The translations under genes were made by a program, and so were the position numbers. The notes under the pieces are model-generated. The model saw only the letters and a list, made by a program, of their open reading frames with translations, was not told where the DNA came from and ran no database searches. This document shows positions 11,999-23,740 of a DNA stretch of 64,000 nt, piece by piece (within the stretch, counting starts at the first letter, position 1; the number at the start of each line of letters is the position of its first letter). Location of the stretch: the NCBI GenBank assembly GCA_963932465.1, contig OZ010795.1, positions 519,317,451-519,381,450 of the forward strand. The letters run 5' to 3'. Source of the DNA: Maratus speciosus (Eukaryota; Arthropoda; Arachnida; Araneae; Salticidae).

Positions 11999-13035
11999 GC
12001 CAAGAAAATTCTATCCCAGAATAATAATTTATCCTAAACAGTTAATTTTGATTTGAAAGATTTTCGTGTGCAAGAGGAAAATGAAATAAAAAATAGACAT
12101 GAATACGTCTTCATATTGGAAATAAAACTAAAATACGAAAAGGAGGTGAATTTGATCTCATATATCAAAAATAAAACTAATATGCTTTGAGGTTGAAATA
12201 AAAAGGGCTTGTGTTATGATATTAATTCTTATTATTAAAAGAAATGTTACTAATATCTCATGGTTTATCGTCTGCACACAGCTAACAGAAATGTTAATTT
12301 TTAATCGAAAATTTCAATGAGAAAAAAAAAAAAACTTTTGAAAATCAAATATATAGTAAATGTCAAAATTTTACACCGCAAAATTATCGCTGTCAAAAAT
12401 GACGTCATTGTATTGGGAAATAAATATTCTCATTCTTAAAAACCAAGCATTAACTAGATTACCTAAAAAAATATTTTATGACGAGTGTTACTTCTTAATG
12501 CCGTCTCATTTCAGAAAATATGAATGAAAATTATTTTATTTTTAAAAGGAAATTATATTTTCATTAATAAAACCTAAACTTTTAATATAATTGCGTCAAT
12601 GTGAATCATTTTCTGTCCACCAGTATTGAAAATTAAGGCTCGGAAGTATAAAAAGAAATTTAAGATTTGCGATAACCATTAGCGCAATAAATAAAAAGTT
12701 ACATATGTAAATTAACGAAACCACGGGGAGTTCAGGAGGCGGAGACCCAACCCCCCCCCCCCCCCTGAAGAAATCTGTTTTATTATTTAAAAAAATATCA
12801 GAATTAGTAGCTACAATTATTTCAAAATATCCTTCCATAACAACGTTTTTAATTTAATGCTTCTAATGTCTGAAAACTTCGTATTTTTTATTCTTATAAA
12901 TAATTACATAATTTGAAAACTTTAAATTGCGGTTTGCATGAAATTGAATATTACCAAATTGAATATTACCAAAGTGTGTCTAAAAACAGTGACTTGCAGA
13001 GCTGACGTTGAGGCTCCTGATCTGCAGATTTACTA
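11169..13035. other. segment inserted in the right arm of the palindrome
   Basis: This ~1.87 kb has no counterpart in the left arm. It holds (GTCT)n near 11227-11262, a 55-base T run at 11938-11992, a C run near 12751-12766, and a copy (12507-12658) of a repeat also found at 62365-62526. I found no clear terminal repeats, so it may be several insertions. Confidence 0.6.
12507..12658 (+). repeat. dispersed repeat R5, copy 1
   Basis: The copy begins CATTTCAGAAAATATGA and carries a TTGCGTCAA block and an AATTAAGG…CGG block. It is collinear with 62365-62526 in the same orientation, with clear divergence. Confidence 0.65.
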
Positions 13036-13163
13036 GTATTTTACGAATTTATGCTTTACTACCAAAGGCAACTTTTCCGCTCTAGTATATTTCGATTATA
13101 AATATTTCGGTTTTTTCGACTTACCCTAATATTCAGCCTTAATCAAATAATCTAATCCCAATT

Positions 13164-13366
13164 AGGTACTTTTCGGTTAGCCGTGCGCCAGTGTTATATT
13201 TACATACATATATACATATATATACACATATATGTACATATATATATGCACATGTATGTATATATTTATGTATGTTTGTGTACATATATAAATGTACATA
13301 TATGTGCATATATATGTATATATAAATGTAAATATAACACTGGCGCCCGGCTAACCGAAAAATACC
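13164..13366. mobile_element. MITE with TA-alternating core
   Basis: The ends are near-perfect inverted repeats of ~38 bp built on TTTCGGTTAGCCG and GCGCCAGTGTTATATTTACA. The interior is a run of alternating purine-pyrimidine TATATG/CATATA repeats from about 13201 to 13330. It is present only in the right arm of the giant palindrome, so it inserted after that formed. The short open frames here are translated microsatellite. Confidence 0.75.
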
Positions 13367-13603
13367 CCCTATTCAAAACATAAGTAAAGTGTTTACATAA
13401 TAACTTTCCTGTGCTGCGTAATTGCCAAGTCACAGAATAATCATTTACTAAAGGTGTAGAGACTAGGAGTAATTTGTGAATTAAAATATCAGAGTTAATA
13501 AGAGAGCTAAGCTTGGCTCTACACATGATCTCAGAACTTTTTACGGTCAAAGAGTCAGGAGACTTGGCTTTTTTTTTTACATGAGATGTTTTTGATGGGA
13601 TTT

Positions 13604-15526
13604 ATTATAATTCCATATAAATATAGATGACAAAAAACAAACTAAAACTGAAAAAAAAAACAAAGTTAAAACAAACTAAAAGTGACAAAACTAAAATTAT
13701 TTAAATTAAACTTTTAAAAAGAAATTCAACATAAAAAGTTTTTTCCTTAAGGAGTATTCGACATAGAAGCGTATTTTTAGAAATTTTATTTTATTGCCAA
13801 CCGGTGATAAATCGCGAAATAAACGAAATTTTCATTTTTTTTTTTTTTTTTGGACGCTCTATAGAGGTTGAGCAGAAATTTTTTTATAAACATACATATC
13901 CTCATGAGAAGAACATTCTGAATTTTTTGTTAGATTTTTTCTGAGTATGCCCGTATAGAGAACTTCCTTGTAAGTACTGAAAATATTTATTGTACTCTCA
14001 ATTCAATTTATTGTGTTTAATGCTTCACCAGATCGAGAGTTTAATATAGGTATACCCAGATTACTTTGCCATAATGACAGCCAGTAGTATTCATATATAT
14101 TTTCTAATGTATGTCTTTCATCTTTCTTCAGCAGAGATTAACAACAACTGCCTTACCAACCCGCTTTCTCATTTATGCCCCATGTCTACTTGCTTATAAG
14201 TTGAAATGCGTTCGCTTATGCAGTAATTTTTAAACCTATTAAGTAATCTTCTGTAACAAAGTCCAACGCCAATTTTTTTTTTAAACAAGAAAATCGTTTT
14301 GGTGACAGCCTTTTAAAGGTACCTAAATTTACATTAAAGCACGTTATTGCTATCATCTTTTACGTTTAACGCTAACATTACCTATTTATCACTTTAAGAA
14401 AGATAAAAAAACAAAAGAAAAATCTGTGTTTGATTTGTTTAGATTGTGGTATGCAGTGTCCAAATATTTTTAATTTATCTGATTTTAAAGTTTTTTTCCA
14501 TTTTTTTAAATTTCTCTTTGTGAATAGAGGTTTAATTCTCTGCTTAAAATAGCGGTTTTAATCTACTATTGCCAGTTTTTTTAAAGCCCAATTATTACTA
14601 TTTCCAAACGCTTTTCAATTAAAAATAGATTTAAATGTGAATATTAAAAAAGAAAGAAATTTTACAACGCATAAATTATTTCATGGGAAAAGCATTTAAT
14701 GGTGAAAATTACTTCGTATTTATTACAAGTTAAAACGTCATATTTAAAACTAATTTATTATAGCGTCTAAAAGAGAACTTTTGTTTAAAATTAGAAAATC
14801 CGGGAAGGAGAAACATTTTTCATTTAACCATTTTATACAAGCTGATTTTTAAAGGTGTAATTGGTATTCCTTAATTAATTGTGAGAACAGCCATCAGCTG
14901 TCGCGACAGTGATGGATGCGACCTTAGGAAACGAAAAGTACACCAGGGAAAGGAAAATGAATTACAACTTAAATACAGAAGATGTCCAGAGGGCATGATA
15001 ATATCATCCAATCTTCTGTAACCGGATAAACTTTTTAAAACGAGTCAAAGTAACTTGTTTTAAAAGACTGCGTGGTCTGAACCTTGGGTTTGCGCATGTA
15101 ACTAGTAGGTAGCAGAGCACAAAACCCTTTGGGAAGAAGTAGAAAAACAATGGCCATATTAAGATAAATATGTAACATTGAAGAATTAAACGGAACAAAA
15201 TATATTAGACTCAATGACGGCATAACGTAAGTTTTGTAGACATATGTATCAATACTGTCAAAAAAAATTTCTCATTTAAAAAAGACAACTCAATATGTAT
15301 TTTGTGAAAAAGCAAATTTCGCAATTGATTTCATACGTTTGTGACAAAAATGTCATATGCTTGAATACAAATGTAACTTCTAGATCACTTTTTGAATGTA
15401 CGCATTATAAAAAATGTACTTCTGTTTATCTCTTTTGTCTGCATTCTTTTATGCAGCTTACATTTTATGTTTGAAAAAAATATTTTGAACTGTATTTTTT
15501 TCATCTGTAAATAAATGATAATAATA

Positions 15527-15564
<38 letters not shown>

Positions 15565-17465
15565 GCGTGGTATTTTTATTTTTGCAAATTTGTATTTTTC
15601 CCATGTATTATATGTAATTAGCAATAACGATTAGTTATTTTCATCTTATAGAAAACATAATAACTATTTAATTTAAACTAATCTCCACCTCTTCTCTGTT
15701 TTTTTTTTTTTTTTTTCATTTAGATACATTTACCACTATTTCAAATTCATCAGAAAAAAATAATAATAATAATAGTATACATGCACATTTAGACAGACTG
15801 AATTTCATAACATTATATGTAAAAGTTTTAATATAATTATTAGTTCAAATACTTAAATAAATCTTTTCTAATTCATTAACATATTTGCTTTTTAACTGCA
15901 TGCATTTAATTTAACTTTATTTTCTTTAATTTAACATATTTTCTATAATTTAACATATTTTCTATAAATATCAGTTAAAAGCATTTAATTTGACATTTTT
16001 TCTAAAATTATCAGTTCAAATAGTTAATTTTTTTTAATTCGTTAAAATATTTGCGTTTTAACCACACGAATTTAATTTTATATTTTTTCTAAATAAAGGA
16101 ATGTTACCAATCTAGCAGAATAAATAATTAGAACCCTTTGAAAGAACTACCCCAATCCTTATTTAGGAAATTTCTTCCTAATCCTTTAAGACCTGACCTA
16201 CACAATTGTGCAGGTGATCGTAAAGAAAAAGAAACAAGTAAAAAAATCGTGCGTCAAGCATAGATTATGAAACACTTTCCAACACATTCAGAATAATGTA
16301 ACAAAACTGCACTGTTTACAAAATTAAAATATTACGTCTATTGCAACCATGGAAACGCATAATACCTTTCAGAACCCAATTTTAGCTGTTCCCATCCACA
16401 ATCGGAAATTATGCGAATTGCAGCCCCGTATATGATTTATAGATTTGAATCTATTAGCTACATGCAAGCCAAAATTTAGTTCACTTAAGAGCTACATACA
16501 CTTCAGTTGAAAATTTACCTCCAGCAATTTCCTCCAGCAATATATGACGGGTAAAATGCAAAAAATTAATTAAATTTAAAAGCGCATACCGAATTTTAAA
16601 CCGTGCACTCCAGCAATTATTACTCAAATGCAGTAGTGTACTGTAACCGATTTCTTTTGCGTGTCCCTGTAAATGAATAAAAAATGCTATGAATGTCCTG
16701 TTAAAACTTGATCGTAGTGAAATTCAGTGATTTATATCAGTTAATACATTTGAAATAGCATAATGCCATTATAATAGTCTGCAAACGATTTTCCCCCATA
16801 TACCATAATGTAATGGAATACTTTTGAGTGCCCCTTTAAATGAACGATTAATCCTACATACTTCATATACAATACCAAACATGCTTTGGTGACCCTAAAT
16901 AACCTTTATCAATTTCATGAAAATCCGAGTATATTTACGGAAGTTAGAGCGTGGACAGACGGCCATACGGCCAGACAAACCGAAGTCATAAACACTTTTC
17001 AACTATGTTGGAAAGTGTTAAAAACATGCTCCTCTTTTTGTGCGATTTAACATCGAGTCTACACGCACAGAAATGCGTGGATCCTCCATTGCCATAATCT
17101 CGCATCGGGTATATTTTTTAAGATATTTTTTCAATCAAATATGATCCCATTAATTGGAGGAAAGACCAACACTTTTCATTTCTACCGAAAGTCCTCCGGT
17201 CTCAAAAGGTTAAGATAAAATTTAAAGCGTATGAACCTCTTTAAATCACTACCCTAATCTATATTTAGGAAATTTCTTCACAGAAAAGACATTTGCTGTC
17301 ACTATGATTTTGTTCCTTACATATTTAGAACTTCAAACAATAACTGCATAACTTTTTGTAAGTGTATTTTTTCTTCGTAATTTCTGTTACTCCAATTTTA
17401 GTTTTTAATATTGTTTAAAAATAAAGTTTTCGTTTCAATTTTATAAAAAAAGGTGAAAAACATAT
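13604..17465. other. AT-rich stretch with no gene recognised
   Basis: Homopolymers lie at ~13836-13851 (T), 15530-15563 (A) and 15701-15716 (T). A GC-richer patch at 14885-15130 and a repeat-like tail at 16790-17010 with GACAGACGG motifs are the only irregularities. GGAAATTTCTTC occurs at both ~16165 and ~17270, hinting at an old duplication. Open frames here are short and uninformative. Confidence 0.4.
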
Positions 17466-18400
17466 ATTTTCTTCCTTGGTTCTGCCCCCTACGAGGGGCG
17501 TTCGACAACCCCCATTCAGACACCGCAGATTCTAAAAGGCCGCTAATTTGATCAGATTTAAAAAAATGAATTATAATTTTAAAAAGCATTGGTGATCTCT
17601 CTGTAAACGGGTTTCCATTCGTTTCCCTTTGAATAACGATTTTAAAGACCAAATCAGCTGCAATAAGAGAACAATGGCTGTTTTCCTCTTTCATAAAAAA
17701 ATAGATAAAAACTTTAAGATAAGCTAATGTAAAATGCATTAAGTAAACAAAATCATTGTCTCAAGGTATTTTTTAACAACGCTATAAGAAAGCTTTTAAA
17801 TAAGTCATTTTAAGTGTATCATTTTAAATCTGACATAATTTTCACCAAAGTTTCCTTTCCCTTATTAATATTCACGTGAAAATACTTCTGTTGTTAGAAA
17901 GGAAATATTATTTGTTCTATCTTAGTATTCACAACAACAGTTGAAAAGATTATCTCAAAATATGAAATAAATGACTCGCGCAAATATATTTTAAAATGTA
18001 AACTTTTTTGCATTATTATTTGGCCATTTTAAATATGACATAATTTCCTCCATTTACGACCTTTAACGCATAATAATGAATTTTTTATTTAAAAAAATTT
18101 TTTTCTTTTTGAAAATTAAAGTGTCACTATAATTCTTATGCCCTAATTTTCAATATTTTTCTAATACCAGACCATAAATACATAATTATTTAATTCTAAT
18201 TTGAAAGTTTTTTTTTTCTGTTTATAATAGCCATGCGTAAATAAATTTTTGATTTGAAGGAAATATTATTCTTTACACTGTTTTTAAAATAGGCAACAAT
18301 TTAAAATAATACCCTTTCCTAAAATTTGTAATAAATATTTCTCGAAATGCTGAATATTTGAATTTAAAATGGAAATAAAACCTCAAAAAATGAATTAAAT
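17466..18400 (-). mobile_element. Helitron-like element, copy 3
   Basis: It is the reverse complement of 1-1193, aligned from the GC-rich tail (TCTGCCCCCTACGAGGGGCG at 17480-17500) to the block near GGAAATAAAACCTC at 18370. The second half of the terminal hairpin and the CTAG end are lost. This is the longest comparison available for defining the family. Confidence 0.55.
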
Positions 18401-19879
18401 AAAAAAATAAATACACTCTGCACATCGAAAACTTCTAATATATAAAATGATCTAAATATGATTAAATTCCTATGTATAGTTTTTGCTCCTATAAAACTTT
18501 ATTAATGGAACGATTTTGAGCAAACTTAACATTAAATATCTCTTAAAATAATTTTTCGATTTGAAAACTGTCTTCATCAGCGTGTTTATCAAATATTTCT
18601 GTATAATGCCACCCATTTTCATATTGTTGTATACAACAAGTTTCTTAATATTAACTGAAAAAGACCCCCGATCACAAAAAATTCATTGACAGTGGCGTTT
18701 TTTTTTTTTTTTTTTTTTTTTATAGAATAGAGATAATTATTGTAGATAAAAAAAACTATTTATTAAATGCAACCTCTGTTTCTTATAACTGTTATTACAA
18801 TATTTATCTTCGTTTTTCTCCTAATAAATAATTAAAAGATATTATTTTAATTTTAAAATTGCATTTTTTAATTTTTTGCTTAAGAATTTATAATATGTTG
18901 ACATAATATCTCAACTATATTCAAAAATATGCATCAGAGCTGATTTTAAATTAAAGATTTTCACTTAATGTAAGCCAAATAGTTGGTGAATATTTTAATA
19001 ATTGATAGATAGAAACCAGAGAAATGTCAGTATAAAATGATATTATAAAACGTTTTTTAAATACAATGCAATACTAAATTTATAGAAATTTTAAAAGGAA
19101 TATAAATTTTATATGAATTTTTTGTGAAGAAACTTTTTGTGAATTTTGTGAATTTTTTGTGAAGAAAAAAGGAACACTGAAACAAATACATTATTTGAAA
19201 TCTGCAACGTTTCGTCTAGCAGAGGAAATTAAATATTTTAAAACGATTTACATTAGTTATGTTGTGTAGGAATTTCACATTCATCCTTCTTCAGAAATCG
19301 TATATACGACATTCTGACCGAATTTTATTAAAAAATTGCATATCAAAAATAGCGTATTAAAAAAAGAAGTGCTAAGAGACATTTGAGAAACATATTTTAA
19401 ATAATGATTTAAAATATGTTTTTTTAATAGAATATCATTTTTTCAACATGAGGGCAAAAATGGTCAGGTAGGAATTCGAAGACAGGATCTTGCCTTTAAC
19501 TGCTCTTCGAACTGAGAAATGCGGGACAAATCCAGCGGCCACATTTCACTGAGATAACCAGGACACCTTTTCACTCATTTGGAAAATTACAACTCGTGTA
19601 GTTTTTTTATCAATCAGTATGATTCTGTTAAATTAAGTAACTATAATACAGAATATTTACGTCATCGTAAAAGATCTAGTTGTCATTACTTTCGTTGGCT
19701 GATATACTTTATATTATTTTTGTCTTGTAAAAAAATAGATTTACTGGAATATAGAAATATTGTATGGCTAATAAGTACTTTTGGATTTCCCATTCAATTT
19801 TTGTTTAGGGTGATGTTGGGTGAGATCTCAAATACTCCATCGCTAATGATAAACTTATGGCAGTGGCACGCATTCATAT
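18401..19879. other. AT-rich stretch with no gene recognised
   Basis: There is a T run at ~18700-18721 and short direct repeats of GAATTTTTTGTGAAGAAA near 19115-19165. The 131-codon plus-strand frame at 19579-19974 runs into a terminal inverted repeat of the next element and has no domain I recognise. Confidence 0.4.
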
Positions 19880-20872
19880 TTTTATTTTCTTCTATATTTA
19901 AAAGAAGAAAGTATTGGCCCCGTGAAAATTTTCGCCTTGTTTTCGACGGATTTATACGCTTTAGAATGTCCTGAACACTATTTGACTATTTTTAGAAATG
20001 TCTGTCTGTGAGTCTGTCTGTCTGTCTGTTTGTAAGTGTTAGATTTAAATGTAATTTCTATATTTTAAGCAAAATGAGTGAAAGGATTACATAAGAAAAC
20101 TAGTATGTTGTGGCCATCTCAAATTTTCTTCTATATAAATCACGTCAAATAAATCATTTAAATAGTACACGAAATTACATCAATTTAGCACCAATTCATA
20201 TCAAAGTATATCTGAATTTCAATGAAAATTCGTGTATTAGTTATTGAGATAGAGCTATGGTGAAAAGTCTGAAAAGTGCAGCGTAGCAGCGCCACCTGTT
20301 GAGCGATTTGCACCAAAACATAAACAGCACTAATTGATATCAAGGTATACCTGAATCTGAAGTTTGTTGAAAATCCAAGCTCTTGAGATAGAGCTATTGC
20401 GGAAATTGTAAAAAGCAGCCTAGCAGAGCCACCTGTTAAGCAATTTACACTTAAATCTATAAAACATCAATTCATGTCAAGGACTAACTGAATCTGGAGT
20501 TTGATGAAAATACGTGCATTAGTTCTGGGGATTGAGCTATTGCAGAAATCGTGAAAAATTTTGCACAGCAGCGCTACCTGTTGAGCGATTTACACCAAAA
20601 ACTAATCAGCACCAATTTACATTAGGGACTAACTGAATATAAATTTTTATTAAATTTCGTGCATTAATTCTTGAGATAGAGCACCCACAAAATTTGTGTC
20701 ACATAAAGACAGAGAGACAGACTCACAGACTCATAGACAGACATTTTGTAAAAACATGTTTTTCGAAATCTCTGACCCCTAAAACGCGTAAATCCGTCGA
20801 AAACCGAAAGTCGAAAATTTTCACGAATCCAGTACTTTCTTCTTGTAAAGACAGAAGAAAGTAAAAATTAAT
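19880..20872. mobile_element. TIR element of ~1 kb with internal tandem units
   Basis: The outer ~90 bases on each side are inverted repeats (AGAAGAAAGTA, GTGAAAATTTTCG, TTCGACGGATTTA). Each is followed inwards by GTCTGT repeats or their complement. The interior has three diverged tandem units of ~137-145 bp, each with a CCACCTGTT or CTACCTGTT box (20291, 20428, 20573) and a TTGAGATAGAGCTAT box. A one-sided relative is at 29017-29140. No coding sequence. Confidence 0.75.
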
Positions 20873-20951
20873 AGATTAAAAAAAAAAAAAAATGCGACGG
20901 GAATAATGCTTTGTGATTTATCCCATGCGCCCGTCTAATATAAAAATATCG

Positions 20952-21239
20952 GGTACTACTTGATTATTCCGTCAACCAATTTCGCCAAATTATATAAATC
21001 GCCAAACTGCTCGCCATATTACACCAATTGACTTAATTTTTATCTTAAATAACAGAAGAACAAATAAATTCGCAAAACGTTAATAAAAATAAAATAAAAC
21101 GTCGACTTAAGTATCCCTTCCTGCCGTAACAAACACGTTTAATGTCAAGTGAATATGACATTTACGATCATTCATTATTGACATTTAATCTTTTAGTTTT
21201 GCGATAGTTTTTTGGTCGACGGGATAATCAAGTAGTAAC
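20952..21239 (+). mobile_element. MITE family M1, copy C
   Basis: It begins GGTACTACTTGATTATTCCG and ends …GGATAATCAAGTAGTAAC, collinear with copy A. Flanks AAATATCG and ATATACCG match at 6 of 8 positions, a weak target duplication. It lies between the TIR element and a Helitron-like end. Confidence 0.8.
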
Positions 21240-21249
21240 ATATACCGAG

Positions 21250-21395
21250 TTACTGATTTCTCTGTCAGAATCTTCTGATTTGGTGAAGGATTGAGCAAGT
21301 AAATAGCAAATTAAATTATGAATAATAGTAGCATGATACAATTAATGGTTAGCATACATTTAAGGGAGACCAAACTGATCGCCAAAGGAGGCTAG
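21250..21395 (+). mobile_element. Helitron-like element R4, copy 1 (3' end)
   Basis: The repeat ends AAGGGAGACCAAACTGATCG then a short GCC…GGC hairpin and CTAG at 21392-21395, followed by T. An inverted copy at 37696-37830 has the better-preserved hairpin CGCC-AGA-GGCG before GCTAGT. It is a different family from the one at 1-1193 but has the same terminal logic. Confidence 0.5.
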
Positions 21396-23184
21396 TATAA
21401 AATATTAAGTTAAGTATATAGTTTAGAAATATTTGATCAACTTAATAGGAAAGAGACATCCTTTCAGAAGAATGCATAGAAAAAATGTTGAAAATATTAC
21501 TTATCCGAGGAGTCATTTTAAACATACCATTGCAATCCACTCTCGCAGATTTAATAGTTGAAGAGGAATTAGAGATCTCACTGAACATCAACTTTGACAT
21601 TTTACTAAGAACGTCTATGTTTGAAAGGGAGATTTGGTTATAAGCAAAATGAACCTTGCAGTGGATTTATTTTACATATTTTTAATTTAAAACTTTAAGT
21701 ATATAGGAATGTGTTTGCAGAATATGAATTTTTTATAAAATATATTTTATTTATTTTGATTAGAGAGGGGGATTTGAGATCTCGCTGACAGACACCTTTA
21801 ATTAAAATAACAAAACTTTGTAAAAAATCATCATAAAATAAAACAATACACAGGACGCGTTTCGAGCTAAAAAACATAACAGAAATCCCTTTTTAGCTCG
21901 AAATGCGTCCTGTGTATTGTGTTATTTTATGGTGATTTTTTACAAAGTTTTGTTATTTTAATTACTTCAAATCGCCAGTTTTCGGTGCTGCTTAGCAGAC
22001 ACCTTTAATGTTTGAATACGAATTTCTGTGATTTGGAGCATTCGGTTATAATAAAAACATAAATTCCCTTGCATTGATTTTCTTTTATATTTTTATCCAA
22101 AATTTTAGATTCATATGAATGTTGTTTCTCAATATTATGCATGATATAATTTTTTCAAAACATATATTTAAAAATTTCGATTACTTTGTATACTTTTTAT
22201 TTAGATTTCATTTCTTAGTATAGAATTTAAACACTTTTGTAAAGCAGAAACTTTTTCTGACCAAATTTATTTATTTCTAAATAATTTAACAGAGCTTATA
22301 AGGAAGAGAGAAACATAAAAACACTTAAAGTAGTTATGCATAAATTTTATATCTTATCTCCCATAGTAAACGCATTTCCAATATACTGAATGACTAGCAT
22401 TAAGAAATCATTGCCCAGGAAAAAAAATATTATGCAAGAAGTTTTGAATTCATTCGAAATACGTTTTCACGTTAAACATAAAATACAATAGCTTTGCCAT
22501 AATTTTTAAAACATATTTTTCTCAATCCATGTATTGCCTATTACATTTTATTTGCATATGATAATGCATAAGACTTACCGTAGGAAATACATTTATTTTA
22601 TGGCTCATATGCGTTTTTATCTTTGCTCATTCTATTTATTTAATGTCGCACAGTGAACCTCTGAATTTTGATGTGTCATTTCCTTATATGTAAAAAATAA
22701 ATTATGAGGACTTGGACCTTTTTTTCATAATTTCATTTAAAAGTTTAGCTATAACGAAATATTTCCATTGAACATTACACATTATTTTTCATTTATTTTA
22801 TTTAAAAATAATGCTCGAGTTATGAAGAACACAGTGAATAATGAATAGGTTATACACCACAAATATATATGAATGACTATTTACAAAAATCGTATACATA
22901 ACTAATCGACATAATTAAAATTAAGCTGTATAAAATGTTGAGTAAAATAGGGAGTAAAAGACTGATGAGATTACGAATCCGATGGGATAACGGATCCCAT
23001 ACACAAAATTTCTAGAAGGTAAAGTTGAAGTACATTTGTAATCTCAGAAGTTGTAGCTTACTGCGGTAAGAGCATTATAGGTAAAAATTTTAGTAATGGA
23101 GGGAACAGACAATGTTTATCCTTTTGTAGTAATGGAAGAGACATATATTAATTCTCCTTTTAGGTTGAAATACTTTTTAAAATA
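21396..23184. other. AT-rich stretch; one palindrome, no gene
   Basis: Apart from the inverted repeat at 21800-21963, I see only AT-rich DNA with no coding signal and no second repeat copy in the window. Confidence 0.4.
21800..21963. repeat. 74-bp-arm palindrome
   Basis: Arms 21800-21873 and 21890-21963 pair with few mismatches around a 16-base loop. They contain ACAATACACAGGACGC and TTACAAAGTTTT. Related arms occur inside the foldback element near 41310-41500, so this is a mobile or recurrent module. Confidence 0.8.
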
Positions 23185-23299
23185 AAATGTATTAATTTTT
23201 CAACCTCTTTTCAGCAGTGAAATTACGCTTGAAATTATTGAATATTAAAGACGTGAATTATCACATTGCTAATTAAGCGTAAACAAACAGAGCGAAAAA

Positions 23300-23370
23300 T
23301 GTCCAAGCCGGGAATCGAACCCGGACCTCTGGAATAGCACTCCAGTGCTCTACCACTAAGCCACGAGGAC
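23300..23370 (-). tRNA. tRNA-like sequence (SINE head or pseudogene), left arm
   Basis: On the minus strand this 71-nt segment has an A box TGGCTTAGTGG, a B box GGTTCGATTCC, a 5-bp anticodon stem CTGGA/TCCAG with loop GTGCTAT (anticodon position GCT) and a 5-bp T stem. The acceptor stem has two mismatches. A GCT anticodon would mean Ser, but the long variable arm of tRNA-Ser is absent. I therefore read it as a Pol III promoter-bearing tRNA relic, not a decoding tRNA. Confidence 0.6.
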
Positions 23371-23548
23371 GATGATCAGCATGGCATCTCTCACTCACAT
23401 AAGCCTGTGAAACTGCTACCGCAGCTATTAGATGGAAAAGTCTTCACGAGCACACAATCTTGCGGCGTAACATGAGACGCAAAAGAACCCAGCATCGGTG
23501 AAGCAGTCTCACCGACTTATGTGAGCCAGAGATGCCATGCTGGTCATC

Positions 23549-23619
23549 GTCCTCGTGGCTTAGTGGTAGAGTACTGGGGCGCTATTCCAGAGGCCCGGGT
23601 TCCATTCCCGGCTTGGACA
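23549..23619 (+). tRNA. tRNA-like sequence, right arm, decayed B box
   Basis: It is the plus-strand partner of the copy at 23300-23370. The A box is intact, but the B box reads GGTTCCATTCC and U33 of the anticodon loop is C. The tail continues GACATTTTTCACT to the TTTAATATTC end. Transcription from this copy is less likely than from the left one. Confidence 0.55.
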
Positions 23620-23740
23620 TTTTTCACTCTGTTGGTTTACACTTAGTTAGCAATGTGATAATTCACGTCTTTAATATTCAAAATGCATTAATTTATAAAT
23701 TAGTATTTATCAGAACATCAAAAACAGCGAAACATATTTC

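Larger units (their letters stand above)
8479..13603. repeat. giant inverted repeat (palindromic duplication, ~5.1 kb)
   Basis: Three blocks on the left recur in reverse order and orientation on the right: 8479-8697 with 13389-13603, 8961-9058 with 13036-13133, and 9058-9988 with 10258-11168. The unpaired centre is 9989-10257. The right side is longer because 11169-13035 and a MITE at 13164-13366 have no partner; the left has an unpaired 8698-8960. Without those, the arms are each about 1.2-1.3 kb. Arms have diverged by many substitutions, so this is not a recent assembly fold-over. Confidence 0.85.
23199..23680. mobile_element. inverted-dimer tRNA-like SINE, copy 1
   Basis: Two copies of a tRNA-like head plus ~60-base tail face away from a central linker, making a 482-bp palindrome. 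It is flanked by AAATGTATTAATTT (23185-23198) and AAATGCATTAATTT (23681-23694), a 14-bp duplication with one difference, as made by LINE-type integration. The same architecture and linker recur at 57626-58432, so the dimer itself is the mobile unit. Ends read TTTAATATTC going outward on the right. Confidence 0.75.

Noticed and set aside
13183..13383. 66-codon Ile/Tyr/His-rich ORF
   Set aside because: Translation of the TATATG microsatellite inside a MITE.
23300..23619. functional tRNA genes with GCT (Ser) anticodon
   Set aside because: The cloverleaf is imperfect in the acceptor stem, there is no long variable arm as tRNA-Ser requires, copies occur in mirrored pairs within a mobile unit, and several have broken A or B boxes.
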